DNA of 33,579 nucleotides from contig PBOG01000268.1 in NCBI GenBank assembly GCA_002724245.1, positions 1 through 33,579 on the forward strand, written 5' to 3'. The notes under the pieces are model-generated. The model was not told the origin of the DNA. It made no database searches and was given only the letters and a program-made list of their open reading frames with translations. Origin of the DNA: Planctomycetaceae bacterium. GTDB lineage: Bacteria; Planctomycetota; Planctomycetia; Pirellulales; Pirellulaceae. How positions within the stretch are numbered: the first letter of the stretch is position 1; each line of letters starts with the position of its first letter. The position numbers and the translations under genes are program-made. Below are positions 8,451 to 17,027 of this stretch, in pieces.

Positions 8451-9067
8451 TCACCTTCCAGCCTCCTTGTTTACCACCCTGACCCATAAGGCTCTGATCA
8501 CAGCATGATCTGTGGCTCCTGCCCAGGACCGCCGAGAGGTAATGCAACGGGGTTCTCCTCGCCCGGGCGGGCAGGCGACAGCCATCAGCAAGCGGCGGAT
8601 CTGGGCGATCGAAACTGACCGGGGTAAGCCCCCCCTAACCGATCATCGAGGCCAAAATAACCGAGCGGACGAAACACCAGAACAGGTGCCGTTCAACGCG
8701 GATCAACGTTGCCGCAATGAACAGGAAAACGAAAAGTAGCTCCAGATCGTCCACGTCAGAAAGGAATCGCCCGCTCGAGAGCGTTGTCAACGATCAGCCA
8801 ATGCTCAGACTGCGTCTGAACGAATTCATGGATCCAGACTCCAGCGGCGGCGCGATCAGGAATCGCAGACACATGATCTTCACCGCCGTCGGAACGTGCA
8901 CGCGGTCCATGTGGGAATCTTTTTCCATTGCGGTCCCCAACATCTCGTTCGCAAGTCGTGATCCGTGACGGTCCCGGTGAGTTGGATACTACAGTGGCTG
9001 CCGCGCCACATCCTGCGCAGGATTTACTGGCAAATGTCCGGTGTGCTCCGGGAAAGAAAACCGTTTG
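8451..9067. other. Intergenic region without a recognisable gene
   Basis: About 600 bases between two convergent genes. Short ORFs exist on both strands (for example 8717-8968 plus) but have no signal peptide, family motif or good ribosome-binding site. A CACAG/CTGTG stem just after the sialidase stop is too weak to call a terminator. The length suggests gene decay, but no remnant can be named. Confidence 0.5.
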
Positions 9068-10051
9068 CTAGAAGTGCAAGCTGCCTCCCAGCAGGATTGC
9101 ATCGCGCAACTTGACATCCGCTACTCCGCTGGTGAACTCGAATTCGCGGGCAAACACATAGCCCATCTCAATATTCATTTTTTGCCCGCGCGCGAACGGC
9201 ATGCCCGGCTTGATGCGTGGTGTTGACTCCCACCCCAAGACGAGCCTCCAGTCGCGAAACGTAAGCTGGTCATTCACGCCGCTGGCACGCTGGTAAGCCC
9301 AGGTACCACCGCTAAACCCACCACCAACATACCCCCACTGCTGCCGCAGTGCATTTTCCCTGACGAGTATTGCAATTCGCGGCCGGGGCAATGTGAGATC
9401 AAATCGCAAAGTAGGATGCGGCTGCCACACCGCTCCCGCCGCCGGAACTACGGGGATGTCATTTCGCCCTAACGCCAATGCACCAAAGATCCAGGTAAGC
9501 TGATCATTCCGTCGGTACATGGCAAACCCGCCACCGCGAAATTGCCACGCATCGCTCGCCGTGTTTTCTCCGTCTGTGGCGATGGCCGTGCTGAACATGA
9601 ATCGAAACAACCACTCATCGTTGTATTTACGCATCCAGGAAAGACCCAGCGCGTAGTCATAAAGATCGTCTGGCAAGTCCAAACTCGCTGGGACATTGAG
9701 ATCCGTGTACTTGAAACTGAAATCGACGAACGGGGGCGGGGGGCCAAAGACCGGATAAGTCGGCACTTGCATCTTGCCTGCATACGACGCAAGGCTCACA
9801 CCGCTGTCCTCAGTCTGCCACTCAGACGCAATCGAAAATGTCGGACGCATCAACCTGGCCAGATTTTGCGGTCGCGGAACTGGGCGTTCAATCACCTCCA
9901 GGACACCGGCGGAGGCTGGCGAAGGTGCTGGCTGCGTTGCGCTCGCCACCATCCGCGGGGCTGCCGTGAAAGACGTCGCTTCCTGAGCGGCGGAGAAGGT
10001 CGTCGCGCTAAACAGCAACACCAACCACGGATGCCAAATCTGCTTATGCAT
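9068..10051 (-). CDS. DUF6268-family outer-membrane beta-barrel protein
   Basis: The 327-residue product is chosen from ATG 10051 because the protein then begins with a Sec signal (MHKQIWHPWLVLLFSATTFS, cut near AAQE); the 88 residues upstream in frame look non-coding. After a Pro/Ala-rich linker, from about residue 65 alternating hydrophobic strands run to a terminal Phe (ILLGGSLHF), as expected of an outer-membrane barrel. The pattern DDLYDYALGLSWMRKYNDEW, the WGYVGGGFSGG segment and the late GYVFAREFEF motif match my recollection of DUF6268, a family common in planctomycetes. The function of the family is not established; transport or surface anchoring is inference. It is divergent from the six-hairpin protein gene. 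Confidence 0.8.
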   Translation of the reverse strand: MHKQIWHPWLVLLFSATTFSAAQEATSFTAAPRMVASATQPAPSPASAGVLEVIERPVPRPQNLARLMRPTFSIASEWQTEDSGVSLASYAGKMQVPTYPVFGPPPPFVDFSFKYTDLNVPASLDLPDDLYDYALGLSWMRKYNDEWLFRFMFSTAIATDGENTASDAWQFRGGGFAMYRRNDQLTWIFGALALGRNDIPVVPAAGAVWQPHPTLRFDLTLPRPRIAILVRENALRQQWGYVGGGFSGGTWAYQRASGVNDQLTFRDWRLVLGWESTPRIKPGMPFARGQKMNIEMGYVFAREFEFTSGVADVKLRDAILLGGSLHF

Positions 10052-10406
10052 GGACAGAAACTCATTTCCAGAGCGACAACACTGACGGAGCGTTGGCATG
10101 GTACCGCAGCGTGGAGTCCTGACACAGGTCAATCCAACCCCGCATTCCTGGAAAACAGAAACACTGACAGATTCCCCGCGTTCGTCGTGCGCACTACTGG
10201 CACTGACAGTCAATCCACCCGGCAGACCTGCGAAGCGGCTGCTGACATTTCCCCGCTCGTTCTTGCTTTTCTTCCGCCTCGACGGTAGCCGCCAGGAGCT
10301 GGTTCTCAGTATCACAGAGTGTTATCGTAACAACATGTTACGGCAACAAGGTCTGGCGGAATGACAAGGCGACCTCACGAGGAACAGCACAATTCATATC
10401 AAAGCG
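10052..10406. other. Divergent intergenic region (DUF6268 gene and six-hairpin gene)
   Basis: No gene is supported here; the long minus-strand frame through it is an upstream extension of the DUF6268 gene. The region should contain both promoters. It carries the dyad at 10326-10342 and two imperfect copies of TCAATCCAMCC (near 10130 and 10208). No clear -35/-10 pair was found. Confidence 0.5.
10326..10342. promoter_or_regulatory. 17-base dyad CGTAACA-aca-TGTTACG
   Basis: Two perfect 7-base arms flank a 3-base centre, 65 bases upstream of the 10407 start. Size and position suit a repressor or activator dimer site controlling one or both divergent genes. No T-run follows, so it is unlikely to be a terminator. 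Confidence 0.35.
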
Positions 10407-12092
10407 ATGCCTGTGAAGCCAAGATACCCACTAACGCTCTGCATTCTGTTTTGCATCGCCGCGTCGTCACCAGCTGATCCCTCCCGAGACGATGCCGCGC
10501 CACTTGATGCGCAGCGGCTAAGCCAGGTACGGCAAATGATGAATCGACTCCCACCGCACCAGTTTGTTGGAGTCGACCTGCGCTGGCACGCTGACCTGAC
10601 CGTAAACTATGCTACCCGCGTCTTGCATGAAACCGCGGAGGGCCGGCCTCTCTACGCAAACTTTGTCTGGGGCGCTCCGGCGCATATGGATCATAGCGAG
10701 TGGGACGTCCCCCACTGCGTGGGCCGGCTCTTGCATACCATCTTTTTATGGGAAGAAATGGCGGGGCAGCAAATCAAGGACGACTCACAGGTCGCTGCAC
10801 TTCGCAAACTTCTGCATCAAAGCATCTCGCCAGAGGATCACTTTGCACACTTCCCCAAGTACTGTCGCAAGTCCGAGGAAATTGACTGGCACAGTCAGCG
10901 TGAAGTGCTCTTTGGCCTTGTCGGCCTGGTCCGACACCGCTCAGATGATCGGTCGCGTCAGCTGGCAAACGATTTGATCGCAGCGTGTCTGAAGCTTCTT
11001 GCGAGGGACGATTTCACACCCAACCCGCAATTACACGGCCGCATGCTCGACGCGGTCCTTGACTACAACCGAACATTTGACGACGAGACCGGAAGACAGG
11101 TAGCGCAGCAACTCGCAGATTTGTTTACCACGTGGTGCAACCAGCAGGAAACGTTTCCGGCACCGGCTCACAATCATTCCATCCTGGGCACAATCGCCAA
11201 TCTAATTGAGTTTGGAATCGAAACCGATCAGCCTGGCTACATTCGGGCGGGACAACGAATGATCGATGGGCCTGTCTACTCCGTCCGCTCCACTTTTGCG
11301 CACGTCGCCGAAGGAGCAACCGTCCGCGGCGAAGCCAATTGCACGGGTGACCTGATCCGAGCGCTCCTGATGCTAGGGCGGCAAATCGACCCGAGGTATC
11401 TGGACGAAGCGGAAATAGGCATTCGCAACCATTTACTGGCCAGCCAGCATCTGGATTCGTCTTTAGCCCAATCCGTACCACGTGCCGATCTGCCCGCCGA
11501 CAGTGAGCAGCGTGTGTACACCAACGCCGCCGAGCGCGCGGTTGGTGGATTTGCATTCACGTTCCCCAACGATCTGATCGACGCGAAGTATCCGCATTTG
11601 GCTGTGGACCTTGCCGAAGGGGGCATGCACGCGCTGAAGGATGCATGGGACAACACGATTGACGTTGCCTTCAAAGGCATCACGGTCCACCTGCTGTTTT
11701 CACAAAAGCGGCCAGAAATCGAGGTTCGCTCCCATCTACCAGCAAAGGGGACTGTCGAATTCATCATCCATCGCACGGTGCCCCTCCGCGTGCGCATTCC
11801 CAGATCAGTCAAGCGAAAGAGTCTCAAGATCACGGCGTCTGGAAAGGACATAGCACCACGGTTTGAAGGAGCGTATGCCGTCATCCGTCCGCTCGCTGCT
11901 GGCACCCCGATTACGCTCACCTTTCCGCTGGAGAGAACGCTGACAACTGAAATCATCGGCGACGTTGAGTACCGGCAGGAGTGGCTGGGCGATACACTCC
12001 GCAGCATGACACCGCTCGGCCAGAACGTACCGCTCTATGTCCCGTCGCGGCTCGAAATTTACAGCAGACCTGCATCATCCAATCGGGAATGA
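10407..12092 (+). CDS. Exported six-hairpin (alpha/alpha) glycosidase-like protein
   Basis: The 561-residue product begins with a short Sec signal (MPVKPRYPLTLCILFCIAAS). Residues 40-420 are mostly amphipathic helices of the alpha/alpha-toroid type, with HNHSILGTIANLIEFGIETD, RGEANCTGDLIRALLMLGRQ and EGGMHALKDAWDN. From about 420 the chain becomes beta-rich (VPLRVRIPRSVKRKSLKI), ending with VEYRQEWLGDTLRSMTPLG. This order, toroid then beta-sandwich, recalls GH127-type and related six-hairpin glycosidases. I cannot place the catalytic Cys/Glu set of GH127, so a distinct family is possible. No good Shine-Dalgarno precedes the ATG. Neighbouring genes for glycan-active exported proteins support a role in carbohydrate breakdown. 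Confidence 0.65.
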   Translation: MPVKPRYPLTLCILFCIAASSPADPSRDDAAPLDAQRLSQVRQMMNRLPPHQFVGVDLRWHADLTVNYATRVLHETAEGRPLYANFVWGAPAHMDHSEWDVPHCVGRLLHTIFLWEEMAGQQIKDDSQVAALRKLLHQSISPEDHFAHFPKYCRKSEEIDWHSQREVLFGLVGLVRHRSDDRSRQLANDLIAACLKLLARDDFTPNPQLHGRMLDAVLDYNRTFDDETGRQVAQQLADLFTTWCNQQETFPAPAHNHSILGTIANLIEFGIETDQPGYIRAGQRMIDGPVYSVRSTFAHVAEGATVRGEANCTGDLIRALLMLGRQIDPRYLDEAEIGIRNHLLASQHLDSSLAQSVPRADLPADSEQRVYTNAAERAVGGFAFTFPNDLIDAKYPHLAVDLAEGGMHALKDAWDNTIDVAFKGITVHLLFSQKRPEIEVRSHLPAKGTVEFIIHRTVPLRVRIPRSVKRKSLKITASGKDIAPRFEGAYAVIRPLAAGTPITLTFPLERTLTTEIIGDVEYRQEWLGDTLRSMTPLGQNVPLYVPSRLEIYSRPASSNRE

Positions 12093-12429
12093 CCGACCCG
12101 ATACCCTGACGAGATCTGGCAGGACTGCAGTAGAATATTGGACAAACGCGTGTGCTACAAGCTTTTCCAGATGGCTTTAGCTGGACCGATACATTCCAAC
12201 AGGTTTGGTGGAAATTGCCCCCTCGCTGGACAGGTCAGACGCAGAAAAGGTGACGCACCTTGTCTCTTGCGTCCGCCGCCGTCACGATTGTGGTACGACG
12301 ACAGGGACCTTCAACGGCAATGAACCCAGTCATCAGTTGTAACGTGAGTAACCCAAGGCTGCGCATTGCCACACGTTGTGTGACGCGACATCGCTACCAT
12401 TGGCTGGACACGTGTTGGAGAAATCAACC
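12093..12429. other. Intergenic region ahead of the TIM-BNR fusion gene
   Basis: No gene is supported in these 337 bases. A small dyad CACAC-GTT-GTGTG lies at 12370-12382, about 48 bases before the downstream start. Together with the dyads at 6135 and 10326 it is the third symmetric site upstream of a glycan-related gene, although the three sequences differ. No terminator for the upstream gene was found. Confidence 0.45.
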
Positions 12430-15400
12430 ATGAAGCACTACCGCACAACCAGCGTTTGCCTGTTCCTGCTGGCGTGGGGAAGTTTGGGACTGTGCGAAGA
12501 GGGCGACATGCCATCTTCTCGGCAACTCGGTCGTACCGACAAGTTCCGAGTGCTGGTAGACAAAGTCCTCATGCAGCAGGGTCCAGACAGCAAAACCTGG
12601 AGAATGAAAGATGAATATATCCGGGAGATACGCGATGCCGGATTTAACGTAGTTGTGCCCCGATACGGCGGCGAAGACCTGGCTCGCGTTCGGGACGTTG
12701 CCAGGCGTTCCCAAAAGCATGGCATCCGCTACATGCCTTGGCTGCGTGGGACGCTGCACGCCTATTACAAGAACAGCGATAACAAGCGGATGATCTGGGA
12801 AAACGGCGTCGAGTCCAGGATGTACAGCCCGAACGCTGACGCCTTCTGGCAGTGGTGGACAAGGTTGATTGTCGGCTACGCAAAGATCAGCGCCGAGGAG
12901 AAGTCCATGATCGGCGTCTTCCTCGACTTCGAAAACTATTTCAAGGGCAAGAGTGCGGCATACGACCTCTCCTACGATGACATCATCTTTCAGGCGTTCA
13001 TCGCCGCGCAGAACATGAAAGCGATTGCCGTCGCGCCAAAGGATCGGCACGCATGGCTGGCCGAACAAGGTCTACATCAGAAGTTCGCAGATTTCCAGAT
13101 CGACCGCTGGCGGACGAAGTGCCGTGCGTTACGGCAGGCAATCGACGCCGTGAACCCGCGTTTCCAGCTTTTCGTTTACCCCACACCGGTAGAGTCGCTG
13201 TTCATCCAGAAAGCCGTCGCCCAGGAACTTGCCACCAAACAGGCGCCGATGGTCATCGCGGATTGGAGAACGTACGGTAGACCCCCCGGCGCCATGACCA
13301 GCAAAGAAGGCCTGCTATCAAATCGCTTGTACCTGGAAACCAAACTCAATGCCAACCGAGAGTTTGACCTTCCCCATACAATGTATATCAGCGGCATCGA
13401 TCCGGTCCTCAAGCACACGGACCCTGAGTTCTGCGGCCGCAGCGCGGCCATGATTTCCGAGAAGGTGGACGGCTATTGGGTTTTTTACGAAGGTCCGCAA
13501 TACAAAACCACACACCCAAACTACTTCCGATGGTTCGCCCGCAGCAATCGAGCGATCGTCGAAGGCAGGTACGCATTCTGGAAAGCGAAACGGGAAACAC
13601 CTGAGCCTTTCTCGACAACGCAAATCACGCACCCCAAGAACATACAACAAGTCCTTTCCGAGCCGATCACGGTTCACCCTCTTGTTGACATGCCCGAGAC
13701 CGCAGAACCCCTGCGTCGCTACGAACTCCGCGACGATCAGCATATTGTGATCCAGCCAAAGGTTAGTGAGCGGCTTCGCATCCGCCTCTTCAACCGCAAC
13801 CGTAAACTTACGAAGATCCTGACATACGCCCTTTACGACTCGGAGGGCAGGCAAGTAGTTCGTGGATCTTTGGTAGACGAAACCGACGTTCATTTCCCAG
13901 CAACCGCCGGTGAGACGTACCACCTTTTCCTGACTGGCCCCGGCTTTTATATGCTGCAAATCCACGACGCAGCCTACGCGATCGACGGCCGCCAAAACCT
14001 ACATCTTCGAGCGTACACCACGCCCCTCTATTTCCATGTCTCGGCTGAAGTTAATTCCTTCACGCTGACAATGCGGTCTGGCGCCCCGGGCGAAACGGCC
14101 GTCGCGACACTGTTTGACCCACAGAACCGGTCGGTTGCCGCCCTGCGCACAGTCGAGCAGCCTATCGATCAACAGACTATCGACTGTCGTGGCCATTCCA
14201 ACGGCTATTGGAAACTGGTGGTGGACAAAGCCGACCAAGGTGCGCTGGATGACGTCCATATTGAATTTGGACCTGAGTTAACCGGCTATTGCTCACTCGA
14301 ACCAGGCAAGCTCCTGCTCGTGGAACCAGCTGAAGCGAGGCCCGCGCGCACCACAGGGATGGATCCTTTCGCACGCAAGTTATTGGGTGTAACCGAATCA
14401 CAGCTCTCGGTTTGGCGCAAGGGGGAAGAACTGGGTTTGATTGAGGTAGCGCCGGTCCACCTTCCCGTAAATCCTCCAGGAGATTGCAACCACTACGGCT
14501 GGCCAGTGGCGACAATGGCCAAGGACACCTTGCTCGTCATGCATCGTCGCATCCCAGGTCACCGACGCGATGGCGCCGGTGAACCAAGCGACAAGATGTC
14601 CTACGGCGTGGTATTGCGAAGTACGGATGGCGGCCAACAGTGGTCGCGGCCTTATGATCTACGCAACTGCATGACTCCCGAGGATCGCGTTCGCGGTGGC
14701 ATCGTCCCGCTGTCGCATCGGGCGAAATTTGACCCCACCAACAAATCGCCACTTGGGTACAAGGTGCACCTTCACGCCATCGGCACGACACGCGATGGCA
14801 ATGTCATCGCGGTAAACAATCACGGTGTTTTTCGCAGCGACGATGCAGGTCACACTTGGAAACATTTCTCCAAGGCGCTGCGAGAGGACACCTTCGCGCA
14901 CCCAATCATCAACATCGGTCCGCGCATCGTGGACGATCCACAACACGGCCTGTTGGTATTCGGCAACTGGTTCGGAGAGGTCGACGAATACCACAAGTAC
15001 AGCAAGCAACTTGTGGCCCTCCGCTCCCGTGATGGCGGAAAAACCTGGCAGACTGAAGAGCACCCGGTTGGTTTCAAACAATACGAACCGGCTGTGTTGC
15101 ACCACAATCACCAGTACCTCTTCGTCACGCGCGACCAGAACCAGGTGCGATCCCATCGCCAGATGACCTGGCTGCCCGGCCGAAAACCACGCGTCACTCA
15201 AACCAACCTGGTAGACCCACGACTCGTGGACACCGTGGACCTCTCGTTCAATCCCGAGACGGGCCGTCTGGAAATGGTTCGATCGGAACGACACCACATG
15301 CAACTTTGGTTATGGAGTATTGATCCGAAGAACTGGGCTACCGGGCAATGGCGCCGTGAATGCCGTTTAATGGACCGCGAGGGCAAATTCTATGCGGATG

Positions 15401-15564
15401 CCGATGGCTTCCATCCTGCCGGTGCAGTCGTCGATACAAAACGCGGCCTGCAACACGTCTTTATTTACGTCGGGCATCCCAATGGCCCGGCCGGCGTCTT
15501 TCGCATTACACGCTCGCTCAGCACGCCGAAGCTGGCAGAGTTCCTGAACGCCCAGACCCCCTGA
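12430..15564 (+). CDS. Exported TIM-barrel-like plus sialidase-like BNR propeller fusion
   Basis: The 1044-residue product starts at ATG 12430, preceded by GGAG; residues 1-22 are a Sec signal (MKHYRTTSVCLFLLAWGSLG). Residues about 35-370 look like a glycosidase TIM barrel: EIRDAGFNVVVPRYGGEDL, KHGIRYMPWLRGTLHAYY, GVFLDFENYFKG, RFQLFVYPTPVESLF and DGYWVFYEGPQY. The Asp and Glu in FLDFEN are at the expected end of a barrel strand and could be catalytic, but this is not proven. Residues 420-640 are beta-sandwich. Residues 690-1040 form a BNR propeller with Asp-boxes near 731, 803 and 866 (STDGGQQW, SDDAGHTW, SRDGGKTW). The GH33 arginine triad and Tyr/Glu pair were not recognised, so this half may bind rather than cut. 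Confidence 0.75.
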   Translation: MKHYRTTSVCLFLLAWGSLGLCEEGDMPSSRQLGRTDKFRVLVDKVLMQQGPDSKTWRMKDEYIREIRDAGFNVVVPRYGGEDLARVRDVARRSQKHGIRYMPWLRGTLHAYYKNSDNKRMIWENGVESRMYSPNADAFWQWWTRLIVGYAKISAEEKSMIGVFLDFENYFKGKSAAYDLSYDDIIFQAFIAAQNMKAIAVAPKDRHAWLAEQGLHQKFADFQIDRWRTKCRALRQAIDAVNPRFQLFVYPTPVESLFIQKAVAQELATKQAPMVIADWRTYGRPPGAMTSKEGLLSNRLYLETKLNANREFDLPHTMYISGIDPVLKHTDPEFCGRSAAMISEKVDGYWVFYEGPQYKTTHPNYFRWFARSNRAIVEGRYAFWKAKRETPEPFSTTQITHPKNIQQVLSEPITVHPLVDMPETAEPLRRYELRDDQHIVIQPKVSERLRIRLFNRNRKLTKILTYALYDSEGRQVVRGSLVDETDVHFPATAGETYHLFLTGPGFYMLQIHDAAYAIDGRQNLHLRAYTTPLYFHVSAEVNSFTLTMRSGAPGETAVATLFDPQNRSVAALRTVEQPIDQQTIDCRGHSNGYWKLVVDKADQGALDDVHIEFGPELTGYCSLEPGKLLLVEPAEARPARTTGMDPFARKLLGVTESQLSVWRKGEELGLIEVAPVHLPVNPPGDCNHYGWPVATMAKDTLLVMHRRIPGHRRDGAGEPSDKMSYGVVLRSTDGGQQWSRPYDLRNCMTPEDRVRGGIVPLSHRAKFDPTNKSPLGYKVHLHAIGTTRDGNVIAVNNHGVFRSDDAGHTWKHFSKALREDTFAHPIINIGPRIVDDPQHGLLVFGNWFGEVDEYHKYSKQLVALRSRDGGKTWQTEEHPVGFKQYEPAVLHHNHQYLFVTRDQNQVRSHRQMTWLPGRKPRVTQTNLVDPRLVDTVDLSFNPETGRLEMVRSERHHMQLWLWSIDPKNWATGQWRRECRLMDREGKFYADADGFHPAGAVVDTKRGLQHVFIYVGHPNGPAGVFRITRSLSTPKLAEFLNAQTP

Positions 15565-15832
15565 TGCCCTGCGCGCCGGAATAACGCGTCACCCCTGCCT
15601 GTGTCGGGTTACAAGCGGACGCGCGCGAAACGGCTGACGAGAAAGTAACCGCAAATACATCAAACCTCGCCAACGACGTTCAATCGGCGTGCCACCAGGC
15701 AAGCGGTACGACGGCGGAGACGCGAAGAGAAAGATATTGACTGCGATGTTTTGTCGGCCCCTTACCTTGCGCAGCAGTGCTCAAGGAAGGCACCGGGGTC
15801 GATTACCCGGGAAAGTTTCGATGCGTTGTCCG

Positions 15833-16162
15833 TCAGTCCACTCTGGCAAACTCATGTACCCAGACAGAGTGCTCGGCTTCCCAACTCATGCCTGGATGCA
15901 TACTGAGAATCAGGTTCCGGTAGACTTCGATACTGGGATAACCTTCACACTGGGCATCTTCCTCAGTCATCTCACCAAGGTGTTGGCGCCGGAGGTCTTG
16001 AATCATGAATGAGACGCCATCGAGTTGGAATGTTTCTCCCGGATATCCGTAGATGCCGTCACGTCGTTGCTGTGTCTTGCGCCCCTGCAATGCCGCCGCG
16101 ACCAGTTTCTCGCGTGTCACGAGGCGGTCAATTTCACACGTTTTTTCTGGGTATTCGGTCAT
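15833..16162 (-). CDS. ASCH-domain (PUA-like) protein
   Basis: The 109-residue product covers one compact domain. The motif KLVAAALQGRKTQQRRDG followed by YGYPGE is the typical ASCH opening, with basic residues lining the putative nucleic-acid groove; it ends with MSWEAEHSVWVHEFARV. ASCH proteins resemble PUA domains and are thought to bind RNA; some related small members are amidohydrolases of modified cytidines. The start at 16162 is supported by AAGGA about nine bases upstream. Unlike its neighbours it has no signal peptide and should be cytoplasmic. It lies just downstream of a decayed DUF1080 gene and has no functional link to surrounding genes, which suggests separate acquisition. Confidence 0.82.
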   Translation of the reverse strand: MTEYPEKTCEIDRLVTREKLVAAALQGRKTQQRRDGIYGYPGETFQLDGVSFMIQDLRRQHLGEMTEEDAQCEGYPSIEVYRNLILSMHPGMSWEAEHSVWVHEFARVD

Positions 16163-16163
16163 C

Positions 16164-16680
16164 TTACGTTGCGTTCCTTTGCTTCAAATGAGGGTAAATT
16201 ACCCACGACAGGTTATAACTCGCATCGTTAACGGCCAAGTCCCAGCCCGAGTGCAACCTGCGCATCACCAATGGCACAGCGGCTGCGGGCCCCGCACAGG
16301 CGGCAGGTTGGGCAACCGCCTGGTAGCCGTCGGCTTGCCATTTTGCCGTTTCACGACTCCGAAAGTGGCCCCGGCTGTTACCGCCGACGATGCGGAAATC
16401 GAACGTCATTTTGAAATCGTCCAAAATCGGACCACGCCAGAGCAGGTAGGCACTTCGCTTGAGAGTCTTCTGGAGAGTCTTTTTCGCCCGTGATTGCACC
16501 GTCTTCGACCCTTCAATAAAGGGGAGTCCCATCCAAATTCTGCAGGGCTTTGCCATCAAACAGCGCCATCTTTGGCGAGTCTTGCCTGTCATCCGCTGCC
16601 GCAGCGACTGCGCTGCCAACAAAGAGGCAACCAGCAACAGATAGAAACCGGATACTCCGTGTCCAGATATGTCGTCTCAT
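16164..16680 (-). pseudogene. Frameshifted, truncated DUF1080 (3-keto-disaccharide hydrolase) gene
   Basis: From ATG 16680 the frame encodes a Sec signal (IRFLSVAGCLFVGSAVAAAA) and the family opening MALFDGKALQNLDGTPLY, then hits a stop at 16513-16515. Homology continues in the next frame: SAYLLWRGPILDDFKMTFDF, RIVGGNS, FRSRETAKWQADGYQ, which match the DUF1080 core (LWRGG..DFEL...F.IVGGNSGIQ.RS). A one-base insertion or two-base deletion near 16516-16530 explains the switch. The usual GNSGIQ(F/Y)RS reads GNSRGHFRS, a further decay mark. After about 16330 the family sequence is lost and no C-terminal half is found downstream. Intact members are exported and act on 3-keto-glycosides. The remnant is divergent from the DUF1592-type gene. 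Confidence 0.85.
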
Positions 16681-17027
16681 TCCTGTCATGTGAAATGCCC
16701 GCATATCCGAAGGAAACTGCAATGGGAAACGGAGTTGGCCCTGGTAGTGGAGCGTATCACACTCCGTACGACGGTGAAACAAACACATTCCCGCAGCACT
16801 CGGTGGTCGCATCCACAAAGCACTTATAGAGAGGCAGACGCGAAGGTGTGTGCCTGGCAACCCAACTCGCACCCGCCGCTGGATTAGCGGGTTCACCCCG
16901 GTAAATGCTGCACTTCCGCAGCGATTTCGCACCACCAAGGTTCGCTTTTGCATCTCGGTACCACACAATTGGCAGCAACCGCTGTTTAAGGGATAATGCG
17001 TCTTTCTCCCTTCTGAGATTCGCCACA
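16681..17027. other. Intergenic region upstream of the DUF1592-type gene
   Basis: These 347 bases separate the divergent DUF1080 pseudogene and the heme-protein gene. Frames extend through it on both strands but show no domain or signal. No promoter could be defined; a TATAGA near 16825 is the only -10-like hexamer noticed. Confidence 0.4.

Noticed and set aside
8717-8968. 83-codon ORF in the gap after the sialidase
   Set aside because: No ribosome-binding site, signal or motif; low-information sequence.
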